From contig MLAK01000568.1 of the NCBI GenBank assembly GCA_001839685.1, positions 90,699 through 114,157 on the forward strand: 23,459 nt of DNA, written 5' to 3'. Under the pieces are notes generated by a model, which was not told the DNA's origin, did not search any database, and saw only the letters and a program-made list of their open reading frames with translations. The stretch is from Tritrichomonas foetus (Eukaryota > Parabasalia > Tritrichomonadida > Tritrichomonadidae). Position 1 is the first letter of the stretch. Each line of letters starts with the position of its first letter. The position numbers and the translations under genes are program-made. Positions 1-8,799 of this stretch are shown here, piece by piece.

Positions 1-154
1 TCACTAATTCTTCATCACTAATTCTTCATCACTAATTCTTCATCACTAATTCTTCATCACTAATTCTTCATCACTAATTCTTCATCACTAATTCTTCATC
101 ATTAATTCTTCATCACTAATTCATCATCATTAATTCATCATCACTAATTCTTAA
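1..154. repeat. 14-bp minisatellite, 11 copies in register
   Basis: Eleven copies of the 14-bp unit tcactaattcttca run in perfect register from base 1. The array is cut by the window edge, so its full length is unknown. Copies 1-7 are identical. Copies 8-10 carry C-to-T and/or T-to-A changes (tcattaattcttca, tcactaattcatca, tcattaattcatca), and the last ends in ttaa. Variants gather at the gene-proximal end, as expected when an array is homogenised inside and decays at its edge. Because 14 is not a multiple of 3, it is unlikely to be coding. It lies 63 bp beyond the stop codon of the neighbouring minus-strand gene. Confidence 0.95.
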
Positions 155-216
155 TGTAAAGGCAAAAATAGAAAATCTGAAATCAATCATAAATAATTAA
201 ATGGAAAAAACGCAAT

Positions 217-1059
217 CTATTTACTAACATCTTCTTTGTTTGTCGCTTCAGGTGGTTCAAGTGTTTCGAACTCAATATAGTTCTTTTCACCTGTTTCTTC
301 TTTCTTAACAATCCATGGTTTTTCAGCATTTGCCTTTTCAGGGGGTTTATAACGTTTATTCTTCGGAATTAATCTTTGTGCCCATCCAGTATAATTTATT
401 ACTGGTTTTACAACATCATATGAGCCTGGCCCAGGGATGTCCAGCATTTCCTTTGGAACGGCATTCACATCACGTTCTTCTGAGTGAGGAAGTGAGTACG
501 AAATGGGCGTTGGAAGGCTTGGGTCATTTGGATTATACCTGCTTGGGCTTGGAATCTGATCAGGTGGCGGCGGAAGATATCTTTCCGATATTTTATAGGA
601 TTTCCATTTGCCGTCGAAATTCGGAATTGCAACTGGCTCTGCTTTGATATTTGGATCGCCGTATCGAATTGGATGTTTGGTGCCGATTGTCGTTTTTCTT
701 ATATCAGGGAATTCTCGCTTATTCACATATTCGATATTGCTTGTCACTGTTGTATAGTCGATTGAGGGCCTTTCTTTGATTGTAAATGAAGGGGCAAGTC
801 GATGATCGGATGGTGGAACTTCATATGCGCCTGGTCCAGGAGTAGGAACCACTGGTCGGGGGTCCTGCCTGCTTGATGGTATCGTCCAAGTCGGCGAAAG
901 GCTCCCAAATCGGTTTGGATCTCTTGTAATAAAATGATATTTCCTGGTTCCGAGACTGGAGCGGGCGACAATGGCGCTATTCTTTTGGTTTCTGGAGACA
1001 ATCTTTCGTGGCTTCGCAAAACCTGTTTGAGAGCGGGTCATAAAGGTATCGTCAGTCAT
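217..1059 (-). CDS. SHIPPO/STPGR-type PGPGxY repeat protein (paralogue 1)
   Basis: A 280-residue protein rich in Pro, Tyr and Lys. Using the ATG at 1059, it has PGPGAY at about 74-79, a degenerate PSPSRY at about 170-175 and PGPGSY at about 209-214. This spaced Pro-Gly-Pro-Gly-x-Tyr pattern is typical of SHIPPO (STPGR) proteins, which in other eukaryotes associate with microtubules, axonemes or outer dense fibres; a cytoskeletal role here is inference. The longest open frame begins at a TTG one codon upstream, but an ATG follows at once and is preferred. The paralogue is at 15924-16745. The two share an N-terminal block ending in WTIPSSR, a middle block of the form DY(T/S)T(V/I)TS(N/H)I(E/D)Y, and the C-terminal PGPGSY. 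The C-terminal tail is acidic. A 12-bp tandem repeat sits just upstream. Confidence 0.85.
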   Translation of the reverse strand: MTDDTFMTRSQTGFAKPRKIVSRNQKNSAIVARSSLGTRKYHFITRDPNRFGSLSPTWTIPSSRQDPRPVVPTPGPGAYEVPPSDHRLAPSFTIKERPSIDYTTVTSNIEYVNKREFPDIRKTTIGTKHPIRYGDPNIKAEPVAIPNFDGKWKSYKISERYLPPPPDQIPSPSRYNPNDPSLPTPISYSLPHSEERDVNAVPKEMLDIPGPGSYDVVKPVINYTGWAQRLIPKNKRYKPPEKANAEKPWIVKKEETGEKNYIEFETLEPPEATNKEDVSK

Positions 1060-1082
1060 CAAAATATAAAATCGTTATTTTG

Positions 1083-1118
1083 AATCAAAAGTTTATTCAA
1101 AAGTACATTCAAAAGTTC
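1083..1118. repeat. 12-bp tandem direct repeat (three copies) upstream of the PGPGxY gene
   Basis: Three consecutive copies of a 12-bp unit, core (a/t)tcaaaagt, start at 1083, 1095 and 1107. A related 12-mer, acattcaaaact, recurs at 1188-1199. The array begins 24 bp upstream of the minus-strand ATG at 1059, inside the divergent spacer shared with the RasGAP gene, so it could be a promoter element. It could equally be simple AT-rich slippage. I see no gene in 1060-1412. Confidence 0.6.
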
Positions 1119-1381
1119 AATGTTGGATACTGACCAAATATTTATTCAAATACGCTAAAACGCTCAAATCTTTTCCATCATGAAGGTACATTCAAAACTC
1201 GATTAATGCATGAACAGTTAGTGGAAATACAATAGGACATTATTTTATTTCGATCAAATCTTGGCGATGCCTGAAATTACATTTAATTATTTTCATCAAA
1301 CTCAAAGTGCCAAATCCAAGTGTGAAGTAAAAGACGACCGTTATACATCATCATAAAGATTATCTCACTTAATTCAAAAAT

Positions 1382-1386
1382 TCACT
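1382..1386 (+). promoter_or_regulatory. Possible initiator (TCACT) for the RasGAP gene
   Basis: TCACT matches the trichomonad initiator consensus TCA(+1)Y(T/A). Initiation at the A would give a 29-nt leader, within the short range usual for these organisms. A pentamer this loose turns up often by chance in AT-rich DNA, so the support is position only. Confidence 0.35.
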
Positions 1387-1412
1387 TTTTCAGAGAGTGA
1401 AAGGAAAAATCT

Positions 1413-3239
1413 ATGATTGATGTTCTACCAGTTGATTCTCCAAACAAAAAGCATAGTAGGCATGTCAAACGGAAAAGAGCGTGCACATTTGACAGTCCCG
1501 CAACCAATTCATTTACGGAAGCAGAAATGAATGAAGATATTCCATTGATTGATTTTTCTTCATTTTATCATGAATCCACAAGAAATGATGTTGAATCATT
1601 AAAATGTGATGCTCTTATCGATCCTGATGGTACAAGCATCATCGGACAGTTCCCTGAAATTTTGAATCTATTCAATACACTCGATTTAGATTCCTTGTTT
1701 AATTCACCACCAGAGCCAATTAAACGTTTTCAAAACACTATCCATCGAATCCTTTCAGTAACAATTCTTCAGCAAATGCTAAATCTTTGGCCACCAGTTT
1801 TACCAACAAGCACAAGAGAGGCTACTGCTTTAATTTTCTTCTTAATCAAAATAATAAACAATTCAACACAACCAATGAATGTTGTTCATTGGTGCTCAAA
1901 AATTATAGTTGAAAAGGATTGGTATGGAAGATCATCACAAGAAAACTCAATACTGAAAGGGATTTGCCTTTGTCGAAGGAAAAGAAAAGTACTACGAGAA
2001 AATCGAGATTTTTGGGCAGAATTGGATCATGCTAATCAGTTCACACTTTATTTAATTCAAAATAGTAAACTAAATATTATCACACAATGTGAATGCAAAT
2101 CAATTGTGTTGAAAAGGAAAGGAACCATAATTTCCATAAACAATAGTGAAGGTGAATCAGTTAAGAAAATTATTCCTATTGATCCAATACAATGTGAATT
2201 ATGGGAGAAAATTAACACTAGCACACCACCGTCTTTCCCACTTATGTTAACTACAATTGAAAGACCACTCCCAGACACTTTAATTCCTGCTTTTTATGAA
2301 GCTTTGATTTCTGATGATCTTCTTGTTTTACGTGCTTTACTTCATTATAAAGTAACAAAAATTACAAATGGAACAGCATTAACAGAAGCTCTTCTTGATG
2401 TTTTTGCGCATGCTGGAAAGGTAAATGAATTGTTGTTAGCATTTATTGGAACAGAATTTGCATCACCATCATTGACGATTAATTTGATTTTAAGGAGTAA
2501 TTCACAATTAACAAATTTATTTAAAGTTTACTTCAAAAGATATGGAACAAATTATTATGATAACTTTCTGAAAAAAATTATTAAATATGTTGATAAAGCT
2601 GGTGATCTTAGTATTAAGAATCCAATTAATGCGCCAGAATCACGAGTAAAAGCTGTACTTTTTACAACATTGAAGCACATCATTCGAAGTGGTGTTGACA
2701 TTTCTCCTCAAATGAGACATATTGCTTCAATTCTCAAAGCAGGCATTTCACTTCGTTTTAACAGTAAGCAAGCTGTTTATAATGCTTTATCAGGATACTT
2801 TTGTCTTAGATACATTGGATCTGCTTTAACAGATCCAAAAAAAATTGATCCTGATATTGAACTTGAGCACGACCCTTCGCTTGTTTTAATTCCTTTTTCA
2901 TCATTACTAATGAACATTTTTAATTTGTTACCATTGGCAGGAAGATTTGAAGCGTTTAATATTTGGAATCAAAGATTGAAAAAACACATGTTTCCAAAAA
3001 TAGTTGATTTTGTAATTTCGATTGCTGAATTAGAACAAATTCCTGTTTATGATCCACCATCACCAGAAAGGCTTCATGAAGCCTTGGACATTATTTTAAA
3101 TGAACTTACAAGTGCCCATGGGGCATTTAATGAAGAATATAATAATTTACTTCGAAATCCTAAAGGAGAAACCCTCCTCGGCTTAAATTTTGGTACATTT
3201 TTACAGTCATTTTTCAAAGAAAATGTCATCACTGAATAA
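1413..3239 (+). CDS. RasGAP-domain protein
   Basis: A 608-residue protein. The N-terminal 280 or so residues match no family I recognise; residues 1-30 are basic (a cluster of Lys/Arg/His around 12-23). From about 290 to 520 it resembles a Ras GTPase-activating domain. LxLRSNSQL places Arg361 where the catalytic arginine finger lies (p120GAP: LFRATTLA). CLRYIGSALTDP, with Arg466, matches the FLR...PAI..P signature whose arginine positions the finger. Both key arginines are present, so GAP activity toward a Ras-family GTPase is plausible, although PAI has become SAL. No PH, C2 or other localisation domain was recognised. The ATG at 1413 is the first in frame and follows a candidate initiator. 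The family call rests on motif recognition only. Confidence 0.75.
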   Translation: MIDVLPVDSPNKKHSRHVKRKRACTFDSPATNSFTEAEMNEDIPLIDFSSFYHESTRNDVESLKCDALIDPDGTSIIGQFPEILNLFNTLDLDSLFNSPPEPIKRFQNTIHRILSVTILQQMLNLWPPVLPTSTREATALIFFLIKIINNSTQPMNVVHWCSKIIVEKDWYGRSSQENSILKGICLCRRKRKVLRENRDFWAELDHANQFTLYLIQNSKLNIITQCECKSIVLKRKGTIISINNSEGESVKKIIPIDPIQCELWEKINTSTPPSFPLMLTTIERPLPDTLIPAFYEALISDDLLVLRALLHYKVTKITNGTALTEALLDVFAHAGKVNELLLAFIGTEFASPSLTINLILRSNSQLTNLFKVYFKRYGTNYYDNFLKKIIKYVDKAGDLSIKNPINAPESRVKAVLFTTLKHIIRSGVDISPQMRHIASILKAGISLRFNSKQAVYNALSGYFCLRYIGSALTDPKKIDPDIELEHDPSLVLIPFSSLLMNIFNLLPLAGRFEAFNIWNQRLKKHMFPKIVDFVISIAELEQIPVYDPPSPERLHEALDIILNELTSAHGAFNEEYNNLLRNPKGETLLGLNFGTFLQSFFKENVITE

Positions 3240-3704
3240 ATATAAATTAGCAAAATATCATGTTTATAAATATTTTCAAAGTTATATGCTTGATGATTGT
3301 TATGATGTTATAATTCACTAAATTTTTGATTTAAGTTATCTATTTTTTTCAGCGAAAATATTCCCCACCAGTATGTATAATGTTAACTTGAGATTTCTTG
3401 ACTAAATTAAAATATCCTAGATTTGTTAACATGAATTGAATTGATACTCTAATAATCATCATAAATATGGAAAATATTGTTGATTTTGGTTGGCAATATT
3501 CGAGTGGCTTTGTGAAAAGTCATCTCAAAAACTTTTTGAAAATGTATTCAATTTTGATGTTCTTTGAATAATTTCAATTTGAGAGTCAAATTGAGAGAAA
3601 AACCATATTCTAAATTCTGAGAAAGTCGCTTTTATTTAAATTGCATCACTTTTATTTAAAACTGCCAAAAAACATGACAGACACAATAATTTTTTCAAGA
3701 GAAG
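3240..3704. other. Spacer with a 15-bp palindrome and a 12-bp direct repeat
   Basis: No supportable gene. It holds a 15-bp palindrome, TCAAAAACTTTTTGA, at 3525-3539 (one central unpaired base). It also has a direct repeat of cttttatttaaa at 3629-3640 and 3649-3660. TCACT at 3646-3650 could be the relic initiator of the kinase fragment that follows. Confidence 0.6.
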
Positions 3705-4127
3705 GTGATTGTGATATTCCTTACCAAATTAAGAACATCAGTTTTTCCGATTACATTAGCATATGGAATTATTCATCGAGAACATCAACCAGAAAAAGTT
3801 CTTCTTGATGATCTTAGACATATAATAATTTGTGATGTTGGAATATCAACTTTATCTTCAATCAACACACATACACAAAGAGTAAGAACTTATGCTTATA
3901 TGTCACCAGAACAACCTAAAAGAAGTGAATATTATACAAACAAAGTTGATGCTTATTATTTGGAAAAAAATCTTTACTTTATTTTAACTCGAGGTTCACT
4001 GCCTTCAATGACACTTGGAGATATTTTCGAAAAGAAAACGATTTTGATACCACCAACAATCAGTGATGATTGAATCATAGACTATGATCCAATATTACGG
4101 CCAAGTTTTCATGCACTCCATCAATAA
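3705..4127 (+). pseudogene. Protein kinase C-lobe remnant (tyrosine-kinase-like family)
   Basis: Only the C-terminal half of a kinase domain is readable. GIIHREHQPEKVLLDD corresponds to the catalytic loop (usual form HRDLKPEN), CDVGIS to the DFG segment, and YAYMSPEQ to the APE motif. TNKVDAYYLEKNLYFILTRG corresponds to the helix F region (usually KvDvySFGillyeil). A TGA at 4071-4073 then interrupts the frame. The same frame continues with DYDPILRPSF, the kinase subdomain XI motif, to a second stop at 4125-4127. There is no N-lobe and no in-frame ATG; the open frame simply begins after a stop. The catalytic Asp is Glu and the Gly-rich loop and VAIK Lys are absent. I read this as a decaying copy of a trichomonad kinase gene. 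Confidence 0.8.
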
Positions 4128-4266
4128 ATTGTTGAAAACCAAAGAAAGCTTCTTAAAGATTAATTTTTTAAGTTAATCTGACTAATTATATATTTTATTA
4201 ATAAACTTCAAAAAATGTTATGAAAATTGAATATTATAGGTAAATTATGTAATATATTATTTTTAA

Positions 4267-7200
4267 TTACAAACATTTAACCGCAGATGGAAGCCATAAA
4301 TGAACAAATCCATTTGTATCTCCTGTACAACATATTCCTGTTGTTTTATTATAATCAGCAGAAATAACTGGGAATAAATGAGAATGAATGGATCTTTGAT
4401 ATTCATTCGGCAATGTATAACATGGCAAAGTATCATCATTGTAATAATTTTTAAATTGGTTTCTTTTCAGTTTAAAGCCATACGAATTATCAATCAATGA
4501 TTTAACAGTTTGATTATCATTTGCATCAACCAAAAATGTTCCATTTGAACCATTAATTAAAATATTATTATAATAATTAATTACGCAATCATTATTTCCC
4601 AAAACAAAGAAATAAGGATTCCCTGGAAATCTAAGATCATAAAATTCGAGAGAGTGATTTGTAACAACACAATATCGATGATCATTGTCAAAAGGAATAA
4701 CAGTTTGAGAGATTTTATTTTGCGAAAAATTATCAGAAAATAATTTATGTGATACAATTGGAACACCAATTCGAGAATCGAGCATATGAAGATGTTTAAT
4801 TTGTGTTCCAAATGCAATAAGTGGTTTATCTTTCCATGCTGACATGGAACATGGAATATTTTTACCTAAGTTAATTGTAGACGCAATTTTAAAAGATTCG
4901 ATATTACGAATTTCAACAATTGTTGAGTTAACAGGTGACGTAAGTATGTATTTGTCATCATAATAATCTGTCTGAAAGCCAAATTTTGTTGGAATTCCAA
5001 ATGAAACCCTTTCTTTATTATTTGATATAATATAAGCATGTGAATTAGTTGTTACAATTATTTCTGATTTCGTTATTTCGGTGATAAAATCAATTCCTTC
5101 AGTGAATTCAGTTTTGTTGACTTCAGCAAATTTTGGGGTCAATGCTGAATCGAATTCAATAACTGATAAAACAGAATTATCATGTTGCATAATGATTTTA
5201 TCTCCATAATTCATGAAAATATTATTTACTGGTCCATCGAATAATTTTTGAGAAACGAGAAATTTTGATTTTGCATATTCATCACTTTTACTCAACATAG
5301 ATTTTCCTGGATTTCTTAAAGATCCTTGCCTTCTTTGAACAATATTTGACTTTGTATGCCGATCTGGCATTTCAATAGTTTTCTTAAACCAAGCAGCTGA
5401 TGAAAAAATATGATATTGTAAAGGGAGCATTTTGATTATTTGGAGACAAGTACACCGAATTCGTTCATCATAGTGACATTGATACGAAATTGCAGTTTTA
5501 GCAAATAAAGAGATCGATGGCAATAAATATTTACTCAATTTAGGATTTGATAAAATATTTTTAAGAAACAAAATAATAGATGAACCATATTCATTATTTG
5601 TATCAATATGAATCACTAAATTTTTCAATAATTCAGGGAAATCATGATTGAAAAATAATAATATATCTGAATTATTAAAATAATATATAAACTGCGAATA
5701 AAATTCAATTAATGGAATTATATGATATCCAAGTGTCATTATTTCTTTCATATAAACATTCAAACAAGAAAATATTTTGTAATTACTATTGATTCTAGCA
5801 ACTGACGCAGCAGAATAAATAAATGGATGCATTGTTATTTGATCTGGAACAAAATATTGAATTAATGATTTTTTATGAATATCAAATAAAAAATCAGGCC
5901 ACAACTTGGAACAGGATTCGATTAAAAAAGGTAATTTAGCTAAAAATTGTAGAGCCCAATTTCCTTTCATTGTTGATTTTAGATGTGGTAATAAATAAAA
6001 TGATGCATAATTACTAAAGTCATCTGAAATTATTTGAATTGATTTTATTATAGAAATTATTCCATCTAAAGCATAAATATTAATTGTAGTACAATTTAAA
6101 TCAAATAGTCCAATTAAATGAGGAATGACCCTAGTAAGTTGAATATTTGAATCTTCAATATAATTTAATGCAACATCAATAAAACTTTTAGTTAAATAAA
6201 TTAAAGAATGAATTGAATTTTCTTGAAAAAAGGCTTCAGAAATTGAAGATAAACAAATAATAAAGGCGTCTTTTTCAGTTTTTGGGATAATTTCCAGAAT
6301 TTGTGGAACAAGACCTAAAATTGCACCTTCAGTTATTCCAAATAAAGTTCCTTTATATGCTTCATATAAATCAGGAAACCAAGAAGGGAAATATTTTTCA
6401 AAATTATCAAAGTGCTCCATTCTTTTTTCAGGATTTACAACAAGAAGAGATTTCAAAAGATCAATCATTTCTTTATCTTCTATTGTTTTTAATTTTTCAT
6501 CTAAAAATATGCCTGAACTTATATTATTATTATAAATTTCATTTTGCCTTGATTTTTCTTTTGTATTTATGACATCTTTTTGAAAAATATCTAAATTTTC
6601 GTTGTTATGCAAATTTTCATCAGCATTGGCATATTCTTGAATTGTTGAGAAGTCAAACAGATACTGTCCATTAAGAAACAAATAAGCAACGACACAAGCT
6701 GCACTAAACACATCAGCAGCATAATTATTTATATTTAAAAGACTTTTATTGTCATCTTCTTTCATATTTTTATTCACATTGTTATTCTCATTTTGATTTT
6801 GGTTTGGAGAGCAATTTTTTATGGTTGATAAATCAGTATTTGTTATGTCGTAGTTTTTCTGTTTTATTCGTTCAGGTGCTAGAAAGCAGTATCCTCGCGC
6901 ATAAGAAAAAAAGTGAATAAAATAATGAGGCTGATTTGATCCAATCACTTCTGGTTTGAATGGAGAATGATCAACAATTTGAACAAAAAGTGAATCATTG
7001 ACAAATATATTTTCTGGTTTAATATCACCATGAAATATTCCATTTTCTCTGAGATTTGAAACTGCTTTCAAAATTTGAAAAGCAATCCATTTTTTCTCAA
7101 AGGGATGAAGAAGAGGGTAGCTCACTATTCGTTCTGGAAGCGGATGCTCAATAAATTGACGCACTAAGTATGCACTTTCTGGTGATTTAAGAGGAATAGA

Positions 7201-7464
7201 AAATAAATTTCCATAAACAAGATCAGGTGAAATTGCATGCATTGCTTTAAATATATCAAAAAATATATCAACTATATCTTTCATTTGCTTATTAAGAATT
7301 TTGTAAGCCTTTATTGCAACCAATTTATGTGATGGTAAAAAACGTGCCTTAAATGATAATGAAAATGTGCCATCAAAAAGACTGTCAACTATTTTATAGT
7401 TTAGTGCTTCAAAATCATTAAGGTACCAGTTCTGGCCGGATGGGCAAACAATCTGATTTCCCAT
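4267..7464 (-). CDS. VPS15: Vps15/PIK3R4-like regulatory subunit of class III PI3-kinase
   Basis: A 1065-residue protein beginning MGNQ, the N-myristoylation start typical of Vps15 proteins (Gly2). Residues 20-360 are a divergent kinase domain. VAIK has Lys52, the catalytic loop reads HGDIKPEN (147 Asp, 149 Lys; HGD instead of HRD is typical of Vps15), DHSPFKP (Asp165) stands where Vps15 has DFxxFKP, and LAPER occupies the APE position. The glycine-rich loop is nearly absent. Asn/Lys/Glu-rich inserts at about 216-240 and 277-318 look like low-complexity loops. Residues 370-690 are helical and HEAT-like. From about 740 to the end is beta-rich repeat sequence consistent with a WD40 propeller, finishing with CTGDTNGFVHLW. 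Human PIK3R4 is longer (about 1358). In the family it scaffolds Vps34 for PI3P synthesis on endosomes and autophagosomes. The ATG at 7464 gives the expected MGNQ start. Confidence 0.9.
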   Translation of the reverse strand: MGNQIVCPSGQNWYLNDFEALNYKIVDSLFDGTFSLSFKARFLPSHKLVAIKAYKILNKQMKDIVDIFFDIFKAMHAISPDLVYGNLFSIPLKSPESAYLVRQFIEHPLPERIVSYPLLHPFEKKWIAFQILKAVSNLRENGIFHGDIKPENIFVNDSLFVQIVDHSPFKPEVIGSNQPHYFIHFFSYARGYCFLAPERIKQKNYDITNTDLSTIKNCSPNQNQNENNNVNKNMKEDDNKSLLNINNYAADVFSAACVVAYLFLNGQYLFDFSTIQEYANADENLHNNENLDIFQKDVINTKEKSRQNEIYNNNISSGIFLDEKLKTIEDKEMIDLLKSLLVVNPEKRMEHFDNFEKYFPSWFPDLYEAYKGTLFGITEGAILGLVPQILEIIPKTEKDAFIICLSSISEAFFQENSIHSLIYLTKSFIDVALNYIEDSNIQLTRVIPHLIGLFDLNCTTINIYALDGIISIIKSIQIISDDFSNYASFYLLPHLKSTMKGNWALQFLAKLPFLIESCSKLWPDFLFDIHKKSLIQYFVPDQITMHPFIYSAASVARINSNYKIFSCLNVYMKEIMTLGYHIIPLIEFYSQFIYYFNNSDILLFFNHDFPELLKNLVIHIDTNNEYGSSIILFLKNILSNPKLSKYLLPSISLFAKTAISYQCHYDERIRCTCLQIIKMLPLQYHIFSSAAWFKKTIEMPDRHTKSNIVQRRQGSLRNPGKSMLSKSDEYAKSKFLVSQKLFDGPVNNIFMNYGDKIIMQHDNSVLSVIEFDSALTPKFAEVNKTEFTEGIDFITEITKSEIIVTTNSHAYIISNNKERVSFGIPTKFGFQTDYYDDKYILTSPVNSTIVEIRNIESFKIASTINLGKNIPCSMSAWKDKPLIAFGTQIKHLHMLDSRIGVPIVSHKLFSDNFSQNKISQTVIPFDNDHRYCVVTNHSLEFYDLRFPGNPYFFVLGNNDCVINYYNNILINGSNGTFLVDANDNQTVKSLIDNSYGFKLKRNQFKNYYNDDTLPCYTLPNEYQRSIHSHLFPVISADYNKTTGICCTGDTNGFVHLWLPSAVKCL

Positions 7465-7669
7465 TACGATACAGAAATGTCATTACACAATTCTGGTGTA
7501 AATCATAGAATTTTTTCACAAAAAAGTGCAATTTACCTGCTCAAAGTGTCAATGTCACCAATTCAAAAAAGAACCCAGAAAATAACATTACCATTTTTCG
7601 TACATCACTTTTTGAGTTTAAGTCTTTTCCAATTTTGGACAATCACCACTCAAAAAGTTACCTATCTAG

Positions 7670-7858
7670 ATTTTTATTTTTTTACCAAAAAAAATATTTC
7701 ATGAATCAAATGAAACAGTTGGTGATTTTAAAGTAATAAAGAAACTTAAAGAAACCCAAAAAAAACAAACCTTTCTAGCAAGTTCAAACAAAGATGAAAA
7801 ATTATATATACTACAAATAGTTTATAAAGAGGTATATACGAAAAAATCAAAGCCAGAT
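7670..7858 (+). other. Degenerate kinase N-lobe in frame upstream of the pseudokinase ORF
   Basis: The frame of the 7859 ORF stays open back to a TAG at 7667-7669. It reads GDFKVIKKLKETQKKQTFLA, then YILQIVYK. This aligns with a kinase start of the type xFxVixKLGxGxxGxVyxA followed by VAIKxxxK. The glycine loop has become KETQKKQ and the VAIK Lys is replaced (ILQI). There is no ATG in this frame. An ATG at 7701 lies in a different frame and reaches a stop after ten codons; a single-base frame change near 7701-7712 would join it to the kinase frame. Either the start was lost or translation begins at 7859 within the domain. Confidence 0.6.
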
Positions 7859-8596
7859 ATGAAAATATTTGAAATAAAGCATGAAAATCTTCTTGAATGC
7901 TGTTCAACTTTTCAAGACGATACCAAAACATTTTTTAAATTGGAATACTGTGACGGTGGTTCCCTTATAGATGTAATGGAAATACTTGATCGCACATTAA
8001 CAGAAATAGAAATATGTGCAGCATTAAAACTTGCTTTGAAAGGTCTTGCTTGTTTGAATGCCAATGGCTTCATTCATCATTCTCTTAAAACAGGAAATAT
8101 TCTTGTGTCTTCAAATGGGAATGTTAAAGTGGGCGATGCACATTTTTTGAACTATTTTGATGACAATACTCCTATCGATGATAGATTATGCTGGTACTCT
8201 CCTGAGAAAATTACCAGTTATAATTGTCCGAGTGAAAAAGAGGATAGCTGGGCAGTCGGACTAATAGCATTATATTTATATTCCGGATGTCTACCTTGGG
8301 ATGATTTACCTGTAAGTATGAAGATCTTAAAAATTCCTCTATTACCACCACCAAAAGCTCCTGATAGTGCATCTCAGCTTTTCAAAGATTTTGTTTCTCG
8401 TATTCTAGTGAAAAATCCTGATGAAAGGCCAACTATTGAAGAGATATTAAATGATCCATTTCTTCTGCAATTATCAGATGAAAGTAGTCAAGAAATTATG
8501 AGAACTTTAGTGAGTTGTTGTAACCAAATTGATTATTATTATTATGAAGAAGAAGAAGAAGCTGAAATGGAAGAGGAAGAAAAAGAAGTGGAATAA
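7859..8596 (+). CDS. Ste20/MST-like pseudokinase (start uncertain)
   Basis: 245 residues from the first in-frame ATG. They cover the end of a kinase N-lobe and a whole C-lobe most like Ste20/MST kinases: EYCDGGS hinge, LKGLACLNANGFIHHS, GNILVSSNG, WYSPEK, EDSWAVGLIALYLYSG, then LVKNPDERPTIEEIL and DPFL. Catalytic residues are gone: HRD is HHS (73-75) and DFG is DAH (93-95). Together with the ruined glycine loop and Lys upstream, phosphotransfer is very unlikely. The C-terminus is a Tyr run followed by a strongly acidic tail. The frame is nonetheless open for about 308 codons including the upstream N-lobe. It may be a functional pseudokinase or a recent pseudogene; the missing ATG before the N-lobe argues for caution. 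It is divergent from the Vps15 gene. Confidence 0.6.
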   Translation: MKIFEIKHENLLECCSTFQDDTKTFFKLEYCDGGSLIDVMEILDRTLTEIEICAALKLALKGLACLNANGFIHHSLKTGNILVSSNGNVKVGDAHFLNYFDDNTPIDDRLCWYSPEKITSYNCPSEKEDSWAVGLIALYLYSGCLPWDDLPVSMKILKIPLLPPPKAPDSASQLFKDFVSRILVKNPDERPTIEEILNDPFLLQLSDESSQEIMRTLVSCCNQIDYYYYEEEEEAEMEEEEKEVE

Positions 8597-8696
8597 CTAG
8601 AAAATGATTGATTGAAATTGTTTAACATCTTAAAATCTTCCGATTATTATTTTTGTTTTTCTTTTTATATGAAGCATTTATTTTCAGTAAGTAAAC

Positions 8697-8720
8697 AATC
8701 AAACAAACAAACAAACAAAC

Positions 8721-8749
<29 letters not shown>
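8697..8749. repeat. (CAAA)n microsatellite running into a 29-bp A tract
   Basis: Several AAAC units, up to C8720, run directly into 29 consecutive A from 8721 to 8749. The tract lies between the 3' ends of two convergent genes. A homopolymer this long is prone to sequencing-length error. It may be simple slippage, or the fossil poly(A) tail of a retroposed sequence, though I could not define target-site duplications. Confidence 0.9.
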
Positions 8750-8751
<2 letters not shown>

Positions 8752-8799
8752 GTGAGAGAGTTTTGGGAAACAATAAATAGAATAAACACATTAAATTCT

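Noticed and set aside
1..154. Repeat array considered as CRISPR or telomere
   Set aside because: Units are contiguous with no spacers and the 14-bp unit is not a telomere-like G-rich repeat; a minisatellite fits.
7465..7860. Trichomonad-type intron that might supply an ATG for the pseudokinase N-lobe
   Set aside because: No GTATGT-like donor paired with an ACTAACACACAG-like acceptor could be found in this spacer.
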